A stretch of 64,000 nucleotides of DNA. Source: Streptomyces sp. SAT1. Its GTDB lineage: Bacteria; Actinomycetota; Actinomycetes; Streptomycetales; Streptomycetaceae. The translations under genes were made by a program, and so were the position numbers. Under the pieces are notes generated by a model, which saw nothing but the letters and a program-made list of their open reading frames with translations, did not search any database and had not been told where the DNA came from. The stretch covers positions 2,060,501-2,124,500 of the forward strand of contig NZ_CP015849.1 in assembly GCF_001654495.1 (NCBI RefSeq), given 5' to 3'. Positions 43,792 to 52,506 of the stretch are shown here, piece after piece (position 1 is the first letter of the stretch; every line of letters starts with the position of its first letter).

Positions 43792-44562
43792 ATGTCCCGT
43801 TCCGTTCCCGTCCGCGCCGCCGCCGTGACCGGTGTCGTCGTGGCCCTGCTCGCCACGGCCACCGCCTGCGGGGGCTCCGCGGCGGACGACAAGGACCCCG
43901 AGCAGCACTCCTTCTCCCTGCACGGCCGCACCCTGACCGTGGACTCCGACGACTCGGCGCTGGAGATCGTCTCCGCCGACGGCGTCAAGGCCGGAACGGT
44001 CCAGGTCACACGGTGGTTCAAGGGCTCCGTGCTGATCGGCGACGACCCCCATGTGACCTGGTCCATGAAGAACGACCGGCTGGTGCTGCGCCTGAAGTGC
44101 TCCGGGATCGTCACCGACTGCGACGCCCGGCACCGCATCGAGGTGCCGCGCGGCGTCGCCGTGAAGGTGCGGGACGGCAACGGCAGCGTGCGGGCGCAGG
44201 GCTTCAAGGACCCGCTGACCGTGCGCACCTCGAACGGGCCCGTGCACATCACCGACTCCACCGGGCCGCTGGACCTGCGCACGTCCAACGGCTCCGTGCG
44301 GGCCGAGGTCGCCGCGCGCCAGGTGCGCACCACCACCAGCAACGGTTCCGTGCACCTCGAACTCGGCGCCGTGCCCGACCTGGTCGACACCCACTCCTCC
44401 AACGGTCCGGTGACCGTGGCGCTGCCCGGCGGCCGGTACCGGGTGACGACGGAGACCAGCCACGGTTCCACCCATGTGTCGGTGCCCCGGGACGACTCCA
44501 GCCCGCACGTGGTGTCCGCGCGGACCTCCAACGGGAGCATCACGGTGCGCACGGCGAACTGA
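43792..44562 (+). CDS. DUF4097 beta-strand-repeat lipoprotein
   Basis: 256 residues. The signal peptide ends in a lipobox (LLATATACGG; Cys near residue 26), so it should be lipid-anchored outside the membrane. The rest is a DUF4097-type beta-solenoid with repeating TSNGSV/TSNGPV turns (RTSNGPVHITDSTGPLDLRT, SNGSVRAE, SNGSVHLELG). ATG 43792 follows GGGGGAGA. Family members are often called putative adhesins but the function is unknown; regular strands suggest a rod-like scaffold. The downstream gene encodes a coiled-coil membrane protein, possibly a partner. Confidence 0.9.
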   Translation: MSRSVPVRAAAVTGVVVALLATATACGGSAADDKDPEQHSFSLHGRTLTVDSDDSALEIVSADGVKAGTVQVTRWFKGSVLIGDDPHVTWSMKNDRLVLRLKCSGIVTDCDARHRIEVPRGVAVKVRDGNGSVRAQGFKDPLTVRTSNGPVHITDSTGPLDLRTSNGSVRAEVAARQVRTTTSNGSVHLELGAVPDLVDTHSSNGPVTVALPGGRYRVTTETSHGSTHVSVPRDDSSPHVVSARTSNGSITVRTAN

Positions 44563-44647
44563 CCGGCCCGTGTGTTCGTCCTGTACAGGTGGGAGAATGA
44601 ACCCACGCTGATTCAGGCGGGGCGGACGACGGCACGGGGAGAGGAAT

Positions 44648-46069
44648 GTGACGGCCACACCGGCGGGACGGGCCACGGCGACGGCACCGGTACCAGCGCG
44701 GCGGCCGCGCACGCCCGGCCGGCGGGCCCGGCCGGGTGCCGGGCCCGCCGGGCGCGCGGTCGACGTGCTCGCCCTGGCGGCGCTGCCGCTGCTGGCCGCG
44801 CTCGCGCTGCCCGCCGCCTTCGCGGGCGGCGGCACCCGGCGCTGGTTCGGCGGCCGGGCCGAGAGCCAGCGGGCCGAGGCGCAGGCGGCCAAGGACGCGG
44901 CGGCGAGCGCCTTCTACGAGCTGGACACCGCCCAGCGCGACCTGCGGATCTCGATGGAGACCATCACCGCCGTCGACGACTCGCCGGCCGCCCGCCGCGC
45001 GGTCGCCGACTTCGAGGCGCTCGGGCAGCGCATCGACCAGGCCAGCGGCCGCTACATCCAGGCGGTCGACGCCACCGACCTGGACCGCGACGACCTGGAG
45101 GCGTCCGCCGCCTCCCGGGCGCGCGCCGATCTGACCGCCGCCAAGGACGAACTGCTGAACGTCAAGCGCGAGCTGGACCGTTTCAGCAGCGGTCTGGGGC
45201 CGCTGCTCGGCAAGGCCGAGACCCAGCTCGCGCGGCTCGCGCCCGCCGTGGAGCGCGCCCGGCAGGCACTGCTGGCCGCCAGCAACGCGCTGGACGCGGT
45301 GCGCGGCGCTGGCCTGCGGGCCGACGACCTGGCCGCCCGGCTGGCCGCGCTCGCCCCGGAGTTGACGAAGCTGAACCAGGGCGCGGGACAGCACGGCGTG
45401 CAGCCGACGCTGGAGCGGGCCGAGCGGGTGTCGCGGGAGGCGGCGGCCATCGGCGCCGAGGCCGGGCGGCTGCCGGAGAAGGCCGCCGAGATCGACCACC
45501 GGCTGGTGTCGCTGCGCACCCGCGCACAGGCGCTGACCACCCGCAGCGGCCAGGTGGACCCGATCCTGTCCGAGCTGCGGCGGCGGTTCACGATCGCCTG
45601 CTGGCAGGACCTCCAGCAGGTCCCCGAGCAGGCCGCTCAGAACGTCCGGCAGGCCGAGGCGAAGCTGAAGGAGGCGCAGGCCGCGCGGGACGCGCAGCGC
45701 TGGCCGGACGCGACCGCGCTGCTGTCGACGGTGCGGGCGCTGCTGAACACCACCGACGAGGCGGTCTCGGCGGCCGGGGACCGGCTGGACCGGCTGAACG
45801 CGGTGCAGAAGGACCCGCAGGGCGAGATCGAGAAGACCCGGTTCGCGATCCGGGACGCGCAGCGGCTGGCGATGACGGGGCGTACGACGCCCGATCCGCG
45901 GCACGCGCGCCCGCTGGACGACGCGGTGGCCCGGCTGGAGCGGGCGATCACGGGCCTGGAGGGCCGGCACCCGGACTACTGGCACTTCCTGACGGAGACC
46001 GACACGGTCCGGCGGACGGCTGCCCGGGTGGTGGCGCAGATCCGCGAGGAGCGGGGAGCCGGCCACTGA
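44648..46069 (+). CDS. Membrane protein with long coiled-coil extracytoplasmic domain
   Basis: 473 residues. A basic, Ala/Arg/Pro-rich N-terminus leads to one hydrophobic helix (VDVLALAALPLLAALALPAA, residues about 38-58), then about 400 residues of almost pure helix with heptad patterns (RAEAQAAKDAAASAFYELDT, RARADLTAAKDELLNVKREL, AEAKLKEAQAARDAQRW). A C-terminal basic region ends ARVVAQIREERGAGH. GTG 44648 has GGGGAGAG upstream. The architecture suggests a structural, filament-like or spacer protein of the envelope; no enzyme motif is visible and I recognise no named family. Confidence 0.82.
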   Translation: MTATPAGRATATAPVPARRPRTPGRRARPGAGPAGRAVDVLALAALPLLAALALPAAFAGGGTRRWFGGRAESQRAEAQAAKDAAASAFYELDTAQRDLRISMETITAVDDSPAARRAVADFEALGQRIDQASGRYIQAVDATDLDRDDLEASAASRARADLTAAKDELLNVKRELDRFSSGLGPLLGKAETQLARLAPAVERARQALLAASNALDAVRGAGLRADDLAARLAALAPELTKLNQGAGQHGVQPTLERAERVSREAAAIGAEAGRLPEKAAEIDHRLVSLRTRAQALTTRSGQVDPILSELRRRFTIACWQDLQQVPEQAAQNVRQAEAKLKEAQAARDAQRWPDATALLSTVRALLNTTDEAVSAAGDRLDRLNAVQKDPQGEIEKTRFAIRDAQRLAMTGRTTPDPRHARPLDDAVARLERAITGLEGRHPDYWHFLTETDTVRRTAARVVAQIREERGAGH

Positions 46070-46108
46070 GACGAGGCCCCGTCCGGCCGGCTCCCGCTCC
46101 CGCGCGGC

Positions 46109-47308
46109 TCAGGTGCGATAGGCGAAGTAGTTGGCGTTCGGGTAGGAGGCGATGAGGCTCGCCACCGACCTGTTGTAGGTGTTGGTGGAGTGGTACGACA
46201 CGTACGGCACGCCCTGCGGGCTGCGGTAGGTGACGATCATGGAGTGGTCCTTGGACCCGTCCCGGTTGAAGTCCACCTGGAGCACGTCGCCGACGTCCAT
46301 CTGGTAGACGTACGGCAGGCTGGTGGCCCGCTTGGAGGACAGGGCGAACCAGGAGAACTCGTTGACCCCGACGAACGAGTCCGACTGGATCTCGTTGTTG
46401 CCGAACCAGTTGTGGAAGTCGTTCGTGTAACCGGGGACGTGCTTCCAGCCGCCGGCCTTCAGGGACTGGCTGACGAAGTTGGTGCAGTCGCCGCCGGCGC
46501 CCTGGCCGTCGAAGCTCGGGTAGTCGGGGTTGTACTTGCTCCAGTACTTCTGCGCGTACGCGGCCATGGCCTGGTAGTCGTACGTGCCCGACGTCAGGTT
46601 CTTCTTGTTCGCCGGCGCGTTCTTCGCCGTGGACGAGCGGGTCGCCTCCGGCGGGTTGCCGTCGTCGGCGGGCGTCTCCGGCTTGGTGGCCGGCGGCGGC
46701 GCGGGCTGGTTCACGGCCACGCCGTCGTCGGTGTCGTGGATGCTGGTGAGCTGCCAGTTGCCGTGCTTGTCGGCCTGGAAGGACAGCTCGTGGTGGGCCT
46801 GGAAGCCGGTGTTCTTCGGCTCGTTGCCCCGGACCCTGGCATAGGTCAGCGTCGTGTTCTCGGTGACGGCGACCTTGGCGTTGCGGCCCTTGACCTGGGT
46901 GGCGTTCAGCGTGACGGTGGTGCTGCCCGCGCTGTACTTCTCGCCCAGCTTCTCCAGCCGGTCCTTGCGGCCGCGCAGCTGGCTCAGCGCGGAGTCCTCG
47001 TACTTGGACTGGGTGCCGGACAGGCGGACCTTGCCGGAGAAGCGCGAGGACAGCCGCTGGTGGTGCCCCTGCTTCCCCTGCTCGCCGCCCTTGCCGCCGT
47101 CGACCAGGGCCTCGGTGCGGTCGGTGAAGACCGCGTCCGCCAGCTTCTGGAAGGTGGCCTTGGTGGCCGCGTCGACCGTCGGGTCGTCGGTGACCGCCGC
47201 GCCCGCGCTCCAGTTGGGCACCAGCACGACGCCGGCGACCACGGAGGCGGCAGCGGCGGTGACTATGGTGGCGCGACGCCGCTTACGGCTCAGTTTTCTT
47301 GATTTCAA
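46109..47308 (-). CDS. Secreted amidase_6-domain (CHAP/NlpC-like Cys) protein
   Basis: 399 residues. A signal peptide (RRRATIVTAAAASVVAGVVLV) is followed by a 200-residue N-terminal region, a Pro/Thr linker, and the C-terminal amidase domain: catalytic Cys in GAGGDCTNFVSQSLKAGGWK, His in DGSKDHSMIVTYRSPQ, and an acidic or Asn partner later (YHSTNTYNRS). TTG 47308 with GAGGGG 9 bases upstream is the start. Family members hydrolyse amide bonds in peptidoglycan or related polymers. It is a single gene facing the coiled-coil gene. Confidence 0.85.
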   Translation of the reverse strand: MKSRKLSRKRRRATIVTAAAASVVAGVVLVPNWSAGAAVTDDPTVDAATKATFQKLADAVFTDRTEALVDGGKGGEQGKQGHHQRLSSRFSGKVRLSGTQSKYEDSALSQLRGRKDRLEKLGEKYSAGSTTVTLNATQVKGRNAKVAVTENTTLTYARVRGNEPKNTGFQAHHELSFQADKHGNWQLTSIHDTDDGVAVNQPAPPPATKPETPADDGNPPEATRSSTAKNAPANKKNLTSGTYDYQAMAAYAQKYWSKYNPDYPSFDGQGAGGDCTNFVSQSLKAGGWKHVPGYTNDFHNWFGNNEIQSDSFVGVNEFSWFALSSKRATSLPYVYQMDVGDVLQVDFNRDGSKDHSMIVTYRSPQGVPYVSYHSTNTYNRSVASLIASYPNANYFAYRT

Positions 47309-47417
47309 TGATGATCCCCTCTACGCCGGTACACCTACCGGGCGGACGCATCTTCGCATGGGGCGAGCGCCGGTTGTGAAGAGGGTGTGCGCAAGTGGAA
47401 CCAAGGGGTTACACGGG

Positions 47418-48713
47418 TCACTTGACCACCGTGGACCAGTCCGGCGACTGCGCCGGATCCAGTCCGCGCAGGGCTTGCAGGGTCGCTGGCTTCTGCACGT
47501 CCATCCAGTCCGCCAGCTCCTTGAACGACACGCATTTGACGCCCTGTTTGGTGCAGACCTTCTTGATGACCTGGTCGATGGACTTCATGTAGATGCCGCC
47601 GTTCCAGTCCTCGAAGTGGTTGCCGATGAACAGCGGTGCCCGGCTGCCGTAGTAGGCGCGGTTGAAGCCCGCCATGTACGAGTCGACGGTCTGCTTCTCC
47701 CACTGCGGGTACTTGGCGGGGTCGCCCTTGGTCTCGCCCGCCGACTGGTTGTAGAGGAAGTTGAAGTCCATGGACAGGCCCTGGTACTTGCCGTCCTCGT
47801 ACGGGAGCATCTGGAGCGGGAAGTCCCAGATGCCGTTCTTCTTGGCGGGCCAGATCTGGAAGTCGCCCGGCGAGGACGCGTCGTAGCGCCAGCCGTAGTC
47901 CTTCATCGCCTTGAGCAGGTTGGGCTGGCCCTCCAGGCAGGGCGCCCGGCCGCCGGTGACCTCCTTGCGGAAGTCGAAGGGCAGCGGCGGGATGTCGGTG
48001 AAGCCGGTGTTGGTCTTCCACTTCTCCACGAAGTCGTAGAACTGGTCGATCTCGCTCTTCCACTCCTCCACGCTCCAGTCGCCGCCGCCCTTGGCGCCGC
48101 AGAAGTGGCCGTTGAAGTGGGTGCCGATCTCGTTGCCCTCCTGGTAGGCCGTGCGCAGCTGGCCGAGGGTGTCGCGGATGTGCTCGTCGGTGGCGTAGTC
48201 GATGGCCGCGTCGCCGGGTTCGTGCATCGGCGGGTGGTAGAGCGTCTTCTTGTCCTTGGGCAGCAGGTAGATGCCGGTGAGGAAGAAGGTCATGTGGGCC
48301 TTGTACTGCTTGGCCAGCTCCCGGTAGTGCGAGAACAGGTGGTCGCTGCCCTCCAGGGCGCCGTCCCAGGAGAACACCACGAACTGCGGCGGCTTCTCGC
48401 CCGGTTTGAGCGGGACCGGCTTGAACTCTCCCTTCTGCGGGCCCGTGTAAGAAGTGGAGCCGTCGCCGAGCACCTTGACCTTGCCGTCCCAGGCGGGCTC
48501 CTTGCTCGCCGTGGCCGACGGGACGGGGCCCTTGGTGGCGGTCCCCCCGGCCCCGTCGGACGCGGTGGGCGCGGTGGAGTCGGGGCGGGTCAGGGCGAGG
48601 AAGCCGGCCACCACGGAGGCGACGACCAGGAAGGCGGCCAGAGTGATGAACTGCGGTCGGGTGGGTCGGCGGCGTGCGGGCGCTTTGCGGCGTCGGCCGG
48701 GGGGCGGCTTCAT
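47418..48713 (-). CDS. Secreted polysaccharide-deacetylase-like (CE4-related) protein
   Basis: 431 residues. A membrane anchor near residues 20-42 (FITLAAFLVVASVVAGFLAL) is followed by a Ser/Thr/Pro linker and a large domain with VVFSWDGALEGSDHLFSHYR (variant of the NodB motif 1) and NEIGTHFNGHFCG (His-x3-His metal-like motif 2). The core is larger than typical NodB domains and diverges in the FxFDD motif, where Ser-Trp-Asp replaces Asp-Asp. It may be a divergent or inactive deacetylase acting on a wall or secreted polysaccharide. ATG 48713 is clear, following the PBP-like gene on the same strand. Confidence 0.82.
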   Translation of the reverse strand: MKPPPGRRRKAPARRRPTRPQFITLAAFLVVASVVAGFLALTRPDSTAPTASDGAGGTATKGPVPSATASKEPAWDGKVKVLGDGSTSYTGPQKGEFKPVPLKPGEKPPQFVVFSWDGALEGSDHLFSHYRELAKQYKAHMTFFLTGIYLLPKDKKTLYHPPMHEPGDAAIDYATDEHIRDTLGQLRTAYQEGNEIGTHFNGHFCGAKGGGDWSVEEWKSEIDQFYDFVEKWKTNTGFTDIPPLPFDFRKEVTGGRAPCLEGQPNLLKAMKDYGWRYDASSPGDFQIWPAKKNGIWDFPLQMLPYEDGKYQGLSMDFNFLYNQSAGETKGDPAKYPQWEKQTVDSYMAGFNRAYYGSRAPLFIGNHFEDWNGGIYMKSIDQVIKKVCTKQGVKCVSFKELADWMDVQKPATLQALRGLDPAQSPDWSTVVK

Positions 48714-48807
48714 GGGCGGCTCGAATCTGCGTGGTGGGCTGCGGGAGTCTGCTGCGGGGAGCGGGCGGCTCGCGGGTCAGCCGTGCGGCACCGGGGCGCC
48801 GCGCGGG

Positions 48808-51234
48808 TCAGCCGAGTGGCGCCATGGCACCCTCCCAGATGGAGTACGGCACACCGCCGGGCATCGTCTCGTCGATCCCCTTCAGCGGCAGCGGTTCGAG
48901 GCTCTTGGCCAGGTCCATGCGGTAGACGACGACGGCCGTGGTCACCTTGCGCGCGCTGCCCACGTACCAGGCGGCCGTGTCGTCCTCGGTGGTGCCCCGC
49001 TTGCCGGTGACCCGCGCCTGGGCGGGAGCCGCGTCCGGGTGGGCGGTGCGGAAGGCGTCGGCGAGCGCGTCGTCCACCCGCTGGGCGGTCCGGGTGCTGA
49101 CCGCCTGCCCGCTGAGCGGCCGGTCCATGGGCACGGTGGCGCCGTTGCGGGTGATGCGCAGCACCGAGTACGGCTCGGTGTGCACGCCCGCGGCGGCGAA
49201 GGTGGCGTAGCCGCTGGCCATGCGGATGGCGCTCGGCCGGGAGTTCCCCTGGGTCAGCGCGGGCACCTGCGGGCCCAGGCTGGAGGAGAGCAGTCCGGAG
49301 GCGACGGCGGTCTGTTTCACCTTGTCCAGGCCGGTGTCCATGCCGAGCTGCATGAACGGCGTGTTCACCGACTGGGCGAGCGCCTTGCGCAGAGTGATCT
49401 TGCCGTAGGACTTCTTGTCGTCGTTGTGGGCGGCGACCTTGCGGCCGCTGCGGTCCCAGTAGGGGCCCTCGGGGGTGCTGACGGGCACGGCGTCGTCCCC
49501 GTCGTAGACGGTGTCCGGGGAGATCTGCCGGCGCGGGGCGTCGCGCTGTTTGACGACGCCGTGTTCGAGGCCGGCCGCGTAGACGAACGGCTGGAAGGCC
49601 GAACCGGCCGGTACGGTCGCCGCGTTGGACTCGTTGAAGCCCTGGGTGCGGTGGTCGGGGCCGCCGTAGACGGCGAGGATCCGGCCGTCGGTGTCCACCG
49701 AGGCGGCGCCGTAGTGGGCGGTCTTCGCGGCGCCCGCGTCGCTCTTCTTCGCCTTCGCGCGGGCCTTGGTGACGATGTCGGTGAGCGCGCTCTCGCGCTT
49801 GCGGTCGAAGGTCGTGTAGATCTGGTAGCCGCCCAGGTCGAAGTCCTTGTCCGACAGGTGCGCGGTGTTCTTGACGCTCTGCGAGGCCAGTTCGACCAGG
49901 TAGTCGCTCTGCTGGCCGGTGTCGGAGAGCGGGTTGCGCTGGAGCGGCTCGGGGAAGGTGGTGTAGCCGGCGCGCTCCTTCTCCGACAGCTTGCCGATCT
50001 TCACCATGCGGTCCAGGGTCCACTTCCAGCGTTTGACGGCGCGGGCGTGGTTCTGCGGGCCGAGCGTGGGGTCGTAGAGGCCGGCGCCCTTGAGCAGGGA
50101 GGCGAGGAACGCGGCCTCGCTGGCGTTGAGCTGGCTGACGTCCTTGCCGTAGTACGCCTGGGAGGCGCGCTGGATGCCGTAGGTGCCGCGGCCGAACCAG
50201 CTGGTGTTGAGATAGCCCTCCAGGATCTTGTCCTTGCTCATCCTGTTGTCGAGCTTGAGGGCGATCATCGCCTCGGTGAACTTGCGGCTGACGGTCTGGT
50301 TCTGGGTCAGGTAGACGTTCTTGACGTACTGCTGGGTGATGGTCGAGCCGCCCTCGGTGTCGCCCTGGCCGACCGTGCGCCACAGGGCGCGGGTGATGCC
50401 CTTGAAGGAGATGCCCGGGTCGCTGTAGAAGCTCTCGTTCTCGGCGGCCAGCACCGCCCAGCGCACGTCCTCGGGGATGTCCTTCAGCGGCATCGCCTGC
50501 CGCTGCACCCAGCCGGTGCGGGCCATGGGGGTGCCGTCGGACCAGAAGTAGACGTTGTCCTGCTGGGTGGCGTACGAGTTGAGGTTGTCCGGTATGTCCG
50601 TGGCGGCGTAGGCGACGACCAGGAACAGGGTGGTCACGCCGATCCCGGAGAAGGCCAGGCCGATCCACTGCCGCCAGGAGGGCAGCCAGCGGCGCCAGCC
50701 GGTGCGGCCGCGGCGCGGGTAGACCGGCTTCAGCTTCCGGGCGTACGGCGCGATCACCGCGAACAGCGGGGCCAGGCGCCGGGCGAGGGGGGCGACGGCC
50801 CTGGCGACGGCCGGGGGCAGGAGACGGGAGCGGCGCGGCTTGCGGCGGCTGCGGCGCTCGGCCCGGCCGCCGGTGGCGTCGTCCTTCGCGGACGCCGACC
50901 GCAGCTGGGCGACGCGCAGTTGCATGGTCTCGTGGGGCTGCGGCGGCGGCTCGCCGGACTCCACCGGCTCCGGTGCCTCGCCGCCCGGGTCCGCCCGCGG
51001 GGGCCCGGCGTCCGGTCCGGGGGCCCCGCGGTCCGCCGGCCGCAACCGTGCGGGCAGCCTTCTGCGCAGCGCGCCGACGTTCAACTGCATGGTCTCGTCC
51101 GCCCGTACGGGCGGGCGGGTCTCGTCCGCCCCGGGATCCGGCGCACGGTCCTGCGCGCGGTCCGGCACGGCGCGGCGTATTCGGGGTGGGCGGCCTTCCT
51201 CCGGAAGGTCACCCCCCTGCCCTGCCTCGGTCAC
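48808..51234 (-). CDS. Class A penicillin-binding-protein-like glycosyltransferase with altered transpeptidase motifs
   Basis: 808 residues. GTG 51234 follows GGGAG. The N-terminal 200 residues are disordered with two ETMQL-type repeats. After the membrane helix (IGLAFSGIGVTTLFLVVAYA) the GT51 domain shows AENESFYSDPGISF (Glu kept; Asp and His of EDxxFxxHxG replaced), GGSTITQQYVKNVYL, SRKFTEAMIALKLDN and KDKILEGYLN. The transpeptidase domain has SAFQ instead of SxxK (lysine lost), SVN intact, and KRGTT in place of KTGTT. It can probably polymerise glycan but not cross-link normally. Extracellular face. Confidence 0.88.
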   Translation of the reverse strand: MTEAGQGGDLPEEGRPPRIRRAVPDRAQDRAPDPGADETRPPVRADETMQLNVGALRRRLPARLRPADRGAPGPDAGPPRADPGGEAPEPVESGEPPPQPHETMQLRVAQLRSASAKDDATGGRAERRSRRKPRRSRLLPPAVARAVAPLARRLAPLFAVIAPYARKLKPVYPRRGRTGWRRWLPSWRQWIGLAFSGIGVTTLFLVVAYAATDIPDNLNSYATQQDNVYFWSDGTPMARTGWVQRQAMPLKDIPEDVRWAVLAAENESFYSDPGISFKGITRALWRTVGQGDTEGGSTITQQYVKNVYLTQNQTVSRKFTEAMIALKLDNRMSKDKILEGYLNTSWFGRGTYGIQRASQAYYGKDVSQLNASEAAFLASLLKGAGLYDPTLGPQNHARAVKRWKWTLDRMVKIGKLSEKERAGYTTFPEPLQRNPLSDTGQQSDYLVELASQSVKNTAHLSDKDFDLGGYQIYTTFDRKRESALTDIVTKARAKAKKSDAGAAKTAHYGAASVDTDGRILAVYGGPDHRTQGFNESNAATVPAGSAFQPFVYAAGLEHGVVKQRDAPRRQISPDTVYDGDDAVPVSTPEGPYWDRSGRKVAAHNDDKKSYGKITLRKALAQSVNTPFMQLGMDTGLDKVKQTAVASGLLSSSLGPQVPALTQGNSRPSAIRMASGYATFAAAGVHTEPYSVLRITRNGATVPMDRPLSGQAVSTRTAQRVDDALADAFRTAHPDAAPAQARVTGKRGTTEDDTAAWYVGSARKVTTAVVVYRMDLAKSLEPLPLKGIDETMPGGVPYSIWEGAMAPLG

Positions 51235-51465
51235 GACTGCGTCTCCCTCCGCACCCCGTGTTGCTCGCGCGGGTCGACACAGCCGCCGCAACCGCGGCCG
51301 CCGGCCCCCTCACTCCCAGCCGCTTCGCGGCTCGCACGGCCATACAAAATTATCAGCCGTCTTTTCAATTTCTCCGCAGGAGAACGGGACAGAACAGAAC
51401 ACACAAGGAACACCCAGCATTGTGTCCCCCGTCACGCCCGCCGGGGCCTGGCCTAACCTGGTCGC

Positions 51466-51687
51466 ATGCCTCGTTACGAGTACCGCTGCCGCAGCTGCGG
51501 CGACACCTTCGAACTGAACCGTCCCATGGCGCAGTCGGCCGACCCGGCCACCTGCCCGGCCGGACACGGCGACACCGTCAAGCTGCTGTCCACGGTCGCG
51601 GTGGGCGGCTCGGCGAGCGCGCCCCGCTCCCAGGGCGCGGGCGGCGGGGGCGGGGGCGGCTGCTGCGGCGGTGGCTGCTGCGGCTGA
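51466..51687 (+). CDS. FmdB-type small zinc-ribbon protein
   Basis: 73 residues. The family start MPRYEYRCRSCGDTFEL carries the first CxxC; the usual second pair is represented by CPAGHGD, a Cys/His variant. The C-terminus is a Gly-rich tail ending in GCCGGGCCG, which is unusual and could bind metal. FmdB-like proteins are regulators or scaffold zinc ribbons of unknown role. ATG 51466 is about 230 bases from the divergent PBP-like gene. Confidence 0.9.
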   Translation: MPRYEYRCRSCGDTFELNRPMAQSADPATCPAGHGDTVKLLSTVAVGGSASAPRSQGAGGGGGGGCCGGGCCG

Positions 51688-51693
51688 CCCGCT

Positions 51694-52506
51694 CTACGCG
51701 GGCCTGCGGGCCGCCGCGAGGAACTCGCGCAGGATGCGCTCCCCGGCCAGCACCCCGCGCTCGGGCAGCGCGCTGATGCCGGGGGCCGTCCAGCCGCTCT
51801 CCGCCAGTTCGCCGTGGCCCGGCCGCCAGCCGCGGTCCACGGCCTCCAGCAGATCGGCGTCCAGCAGCGAGTCGCCCGCCCCGAGCACCCGTTCCGCACC
51901 GGTGCGGCGGGCGACCTCGCGCACCGCCGCGCCCTTCGTCAGCGGCTTGGGCACGGCGTAGATCTTGCGGCCCTGGAGCGAGACCGTCCAGCCGCGGCCC
52001 TCCGCCCACCCGGCCAGCTCCTTCACCCACTGCTCCGGGAGCAGTTCGCGCTCCACCACGAGATAGGCGAACAGGTCCTCGGCGACCCGGTGCTTGCGCG
52101 CCCACACCGGGTCGGCGCTGCGCAGCAGATGCTCGCGGACCTCGGCGAGCGGCGCGCACTCCGCGGCCAGCCGCGCGGTCACCCGCCGGTGCCAGTCGGC
52201 GTCGGACACGCCGTCCACCAGCAGATGGCCGCCGTTGGCGCAGATCGCGTACTCCGGCCGCGGGCCCGGCAGGCTGATGCGCAGGTACTGCTTGCGGGTG
52301 CGGGTGGTGGTGGGCACGAACACGGCCGCGTCGCCGAGTTCGCTCAGCAGGGCGGCCGCCGTCTCCGTCAGATAGGACAGCGGTCTGCTCTCGTGCACCT
52401 CCACGCACAGCAGCCGCGGGGCGCGCGCGTCCGGCATGGTCAGGGCCAGCGCCCCGGCCGAGTAGATGAGCGTACGGTCGAGGTCGCTCGCCACCATGAC
52501 CGTCAT
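51694..52506 (-). CDS. HAD-family phosphatase of the ter-linked cluster
   Basis: 270 residues. Motif I is VASDLDRTLIYSAGALAL; motif III/IV region is KGAAVREVARRTGAERVLGA ... GDSLLDADLLEA. The large central cap (residues about 80-180) is a type II cap. Its ATG overlaps the stop of the PRTase-StiP gene by one base (TGATG), so it is translated with it. In Ter-associated biosynthetic gene sets a HAD phosphatase accompanies a phosphoribosyltransferase and an aldolase-like lyase; it could dephosphorylate the product of those enzymes. The metabolite is not known. Confidence 0.88.
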   Translation of the reverse strand: MTVMVASDLDRTLIYSAGALALTMPDARAPRLLCVEVHESRPLSYLTETAAALLSELGDAAVFVPTTTRTRKQYLRISLPGPRPEYAICANGGHLLVDGVSDADWHRRVTARLAAECAPLAEVREHLLRSADPVWARKHRVAEDLFAYLVVERELLPEQWVKELAGWAEGRGWTVSLQGRKIYAVPKPLTKGAAVREVARRTGAERVLGAGDSLLDADLLEAVDRGWRPGHGELAESGWTAPGISALPERGVLAGERILREFLAAARRPA

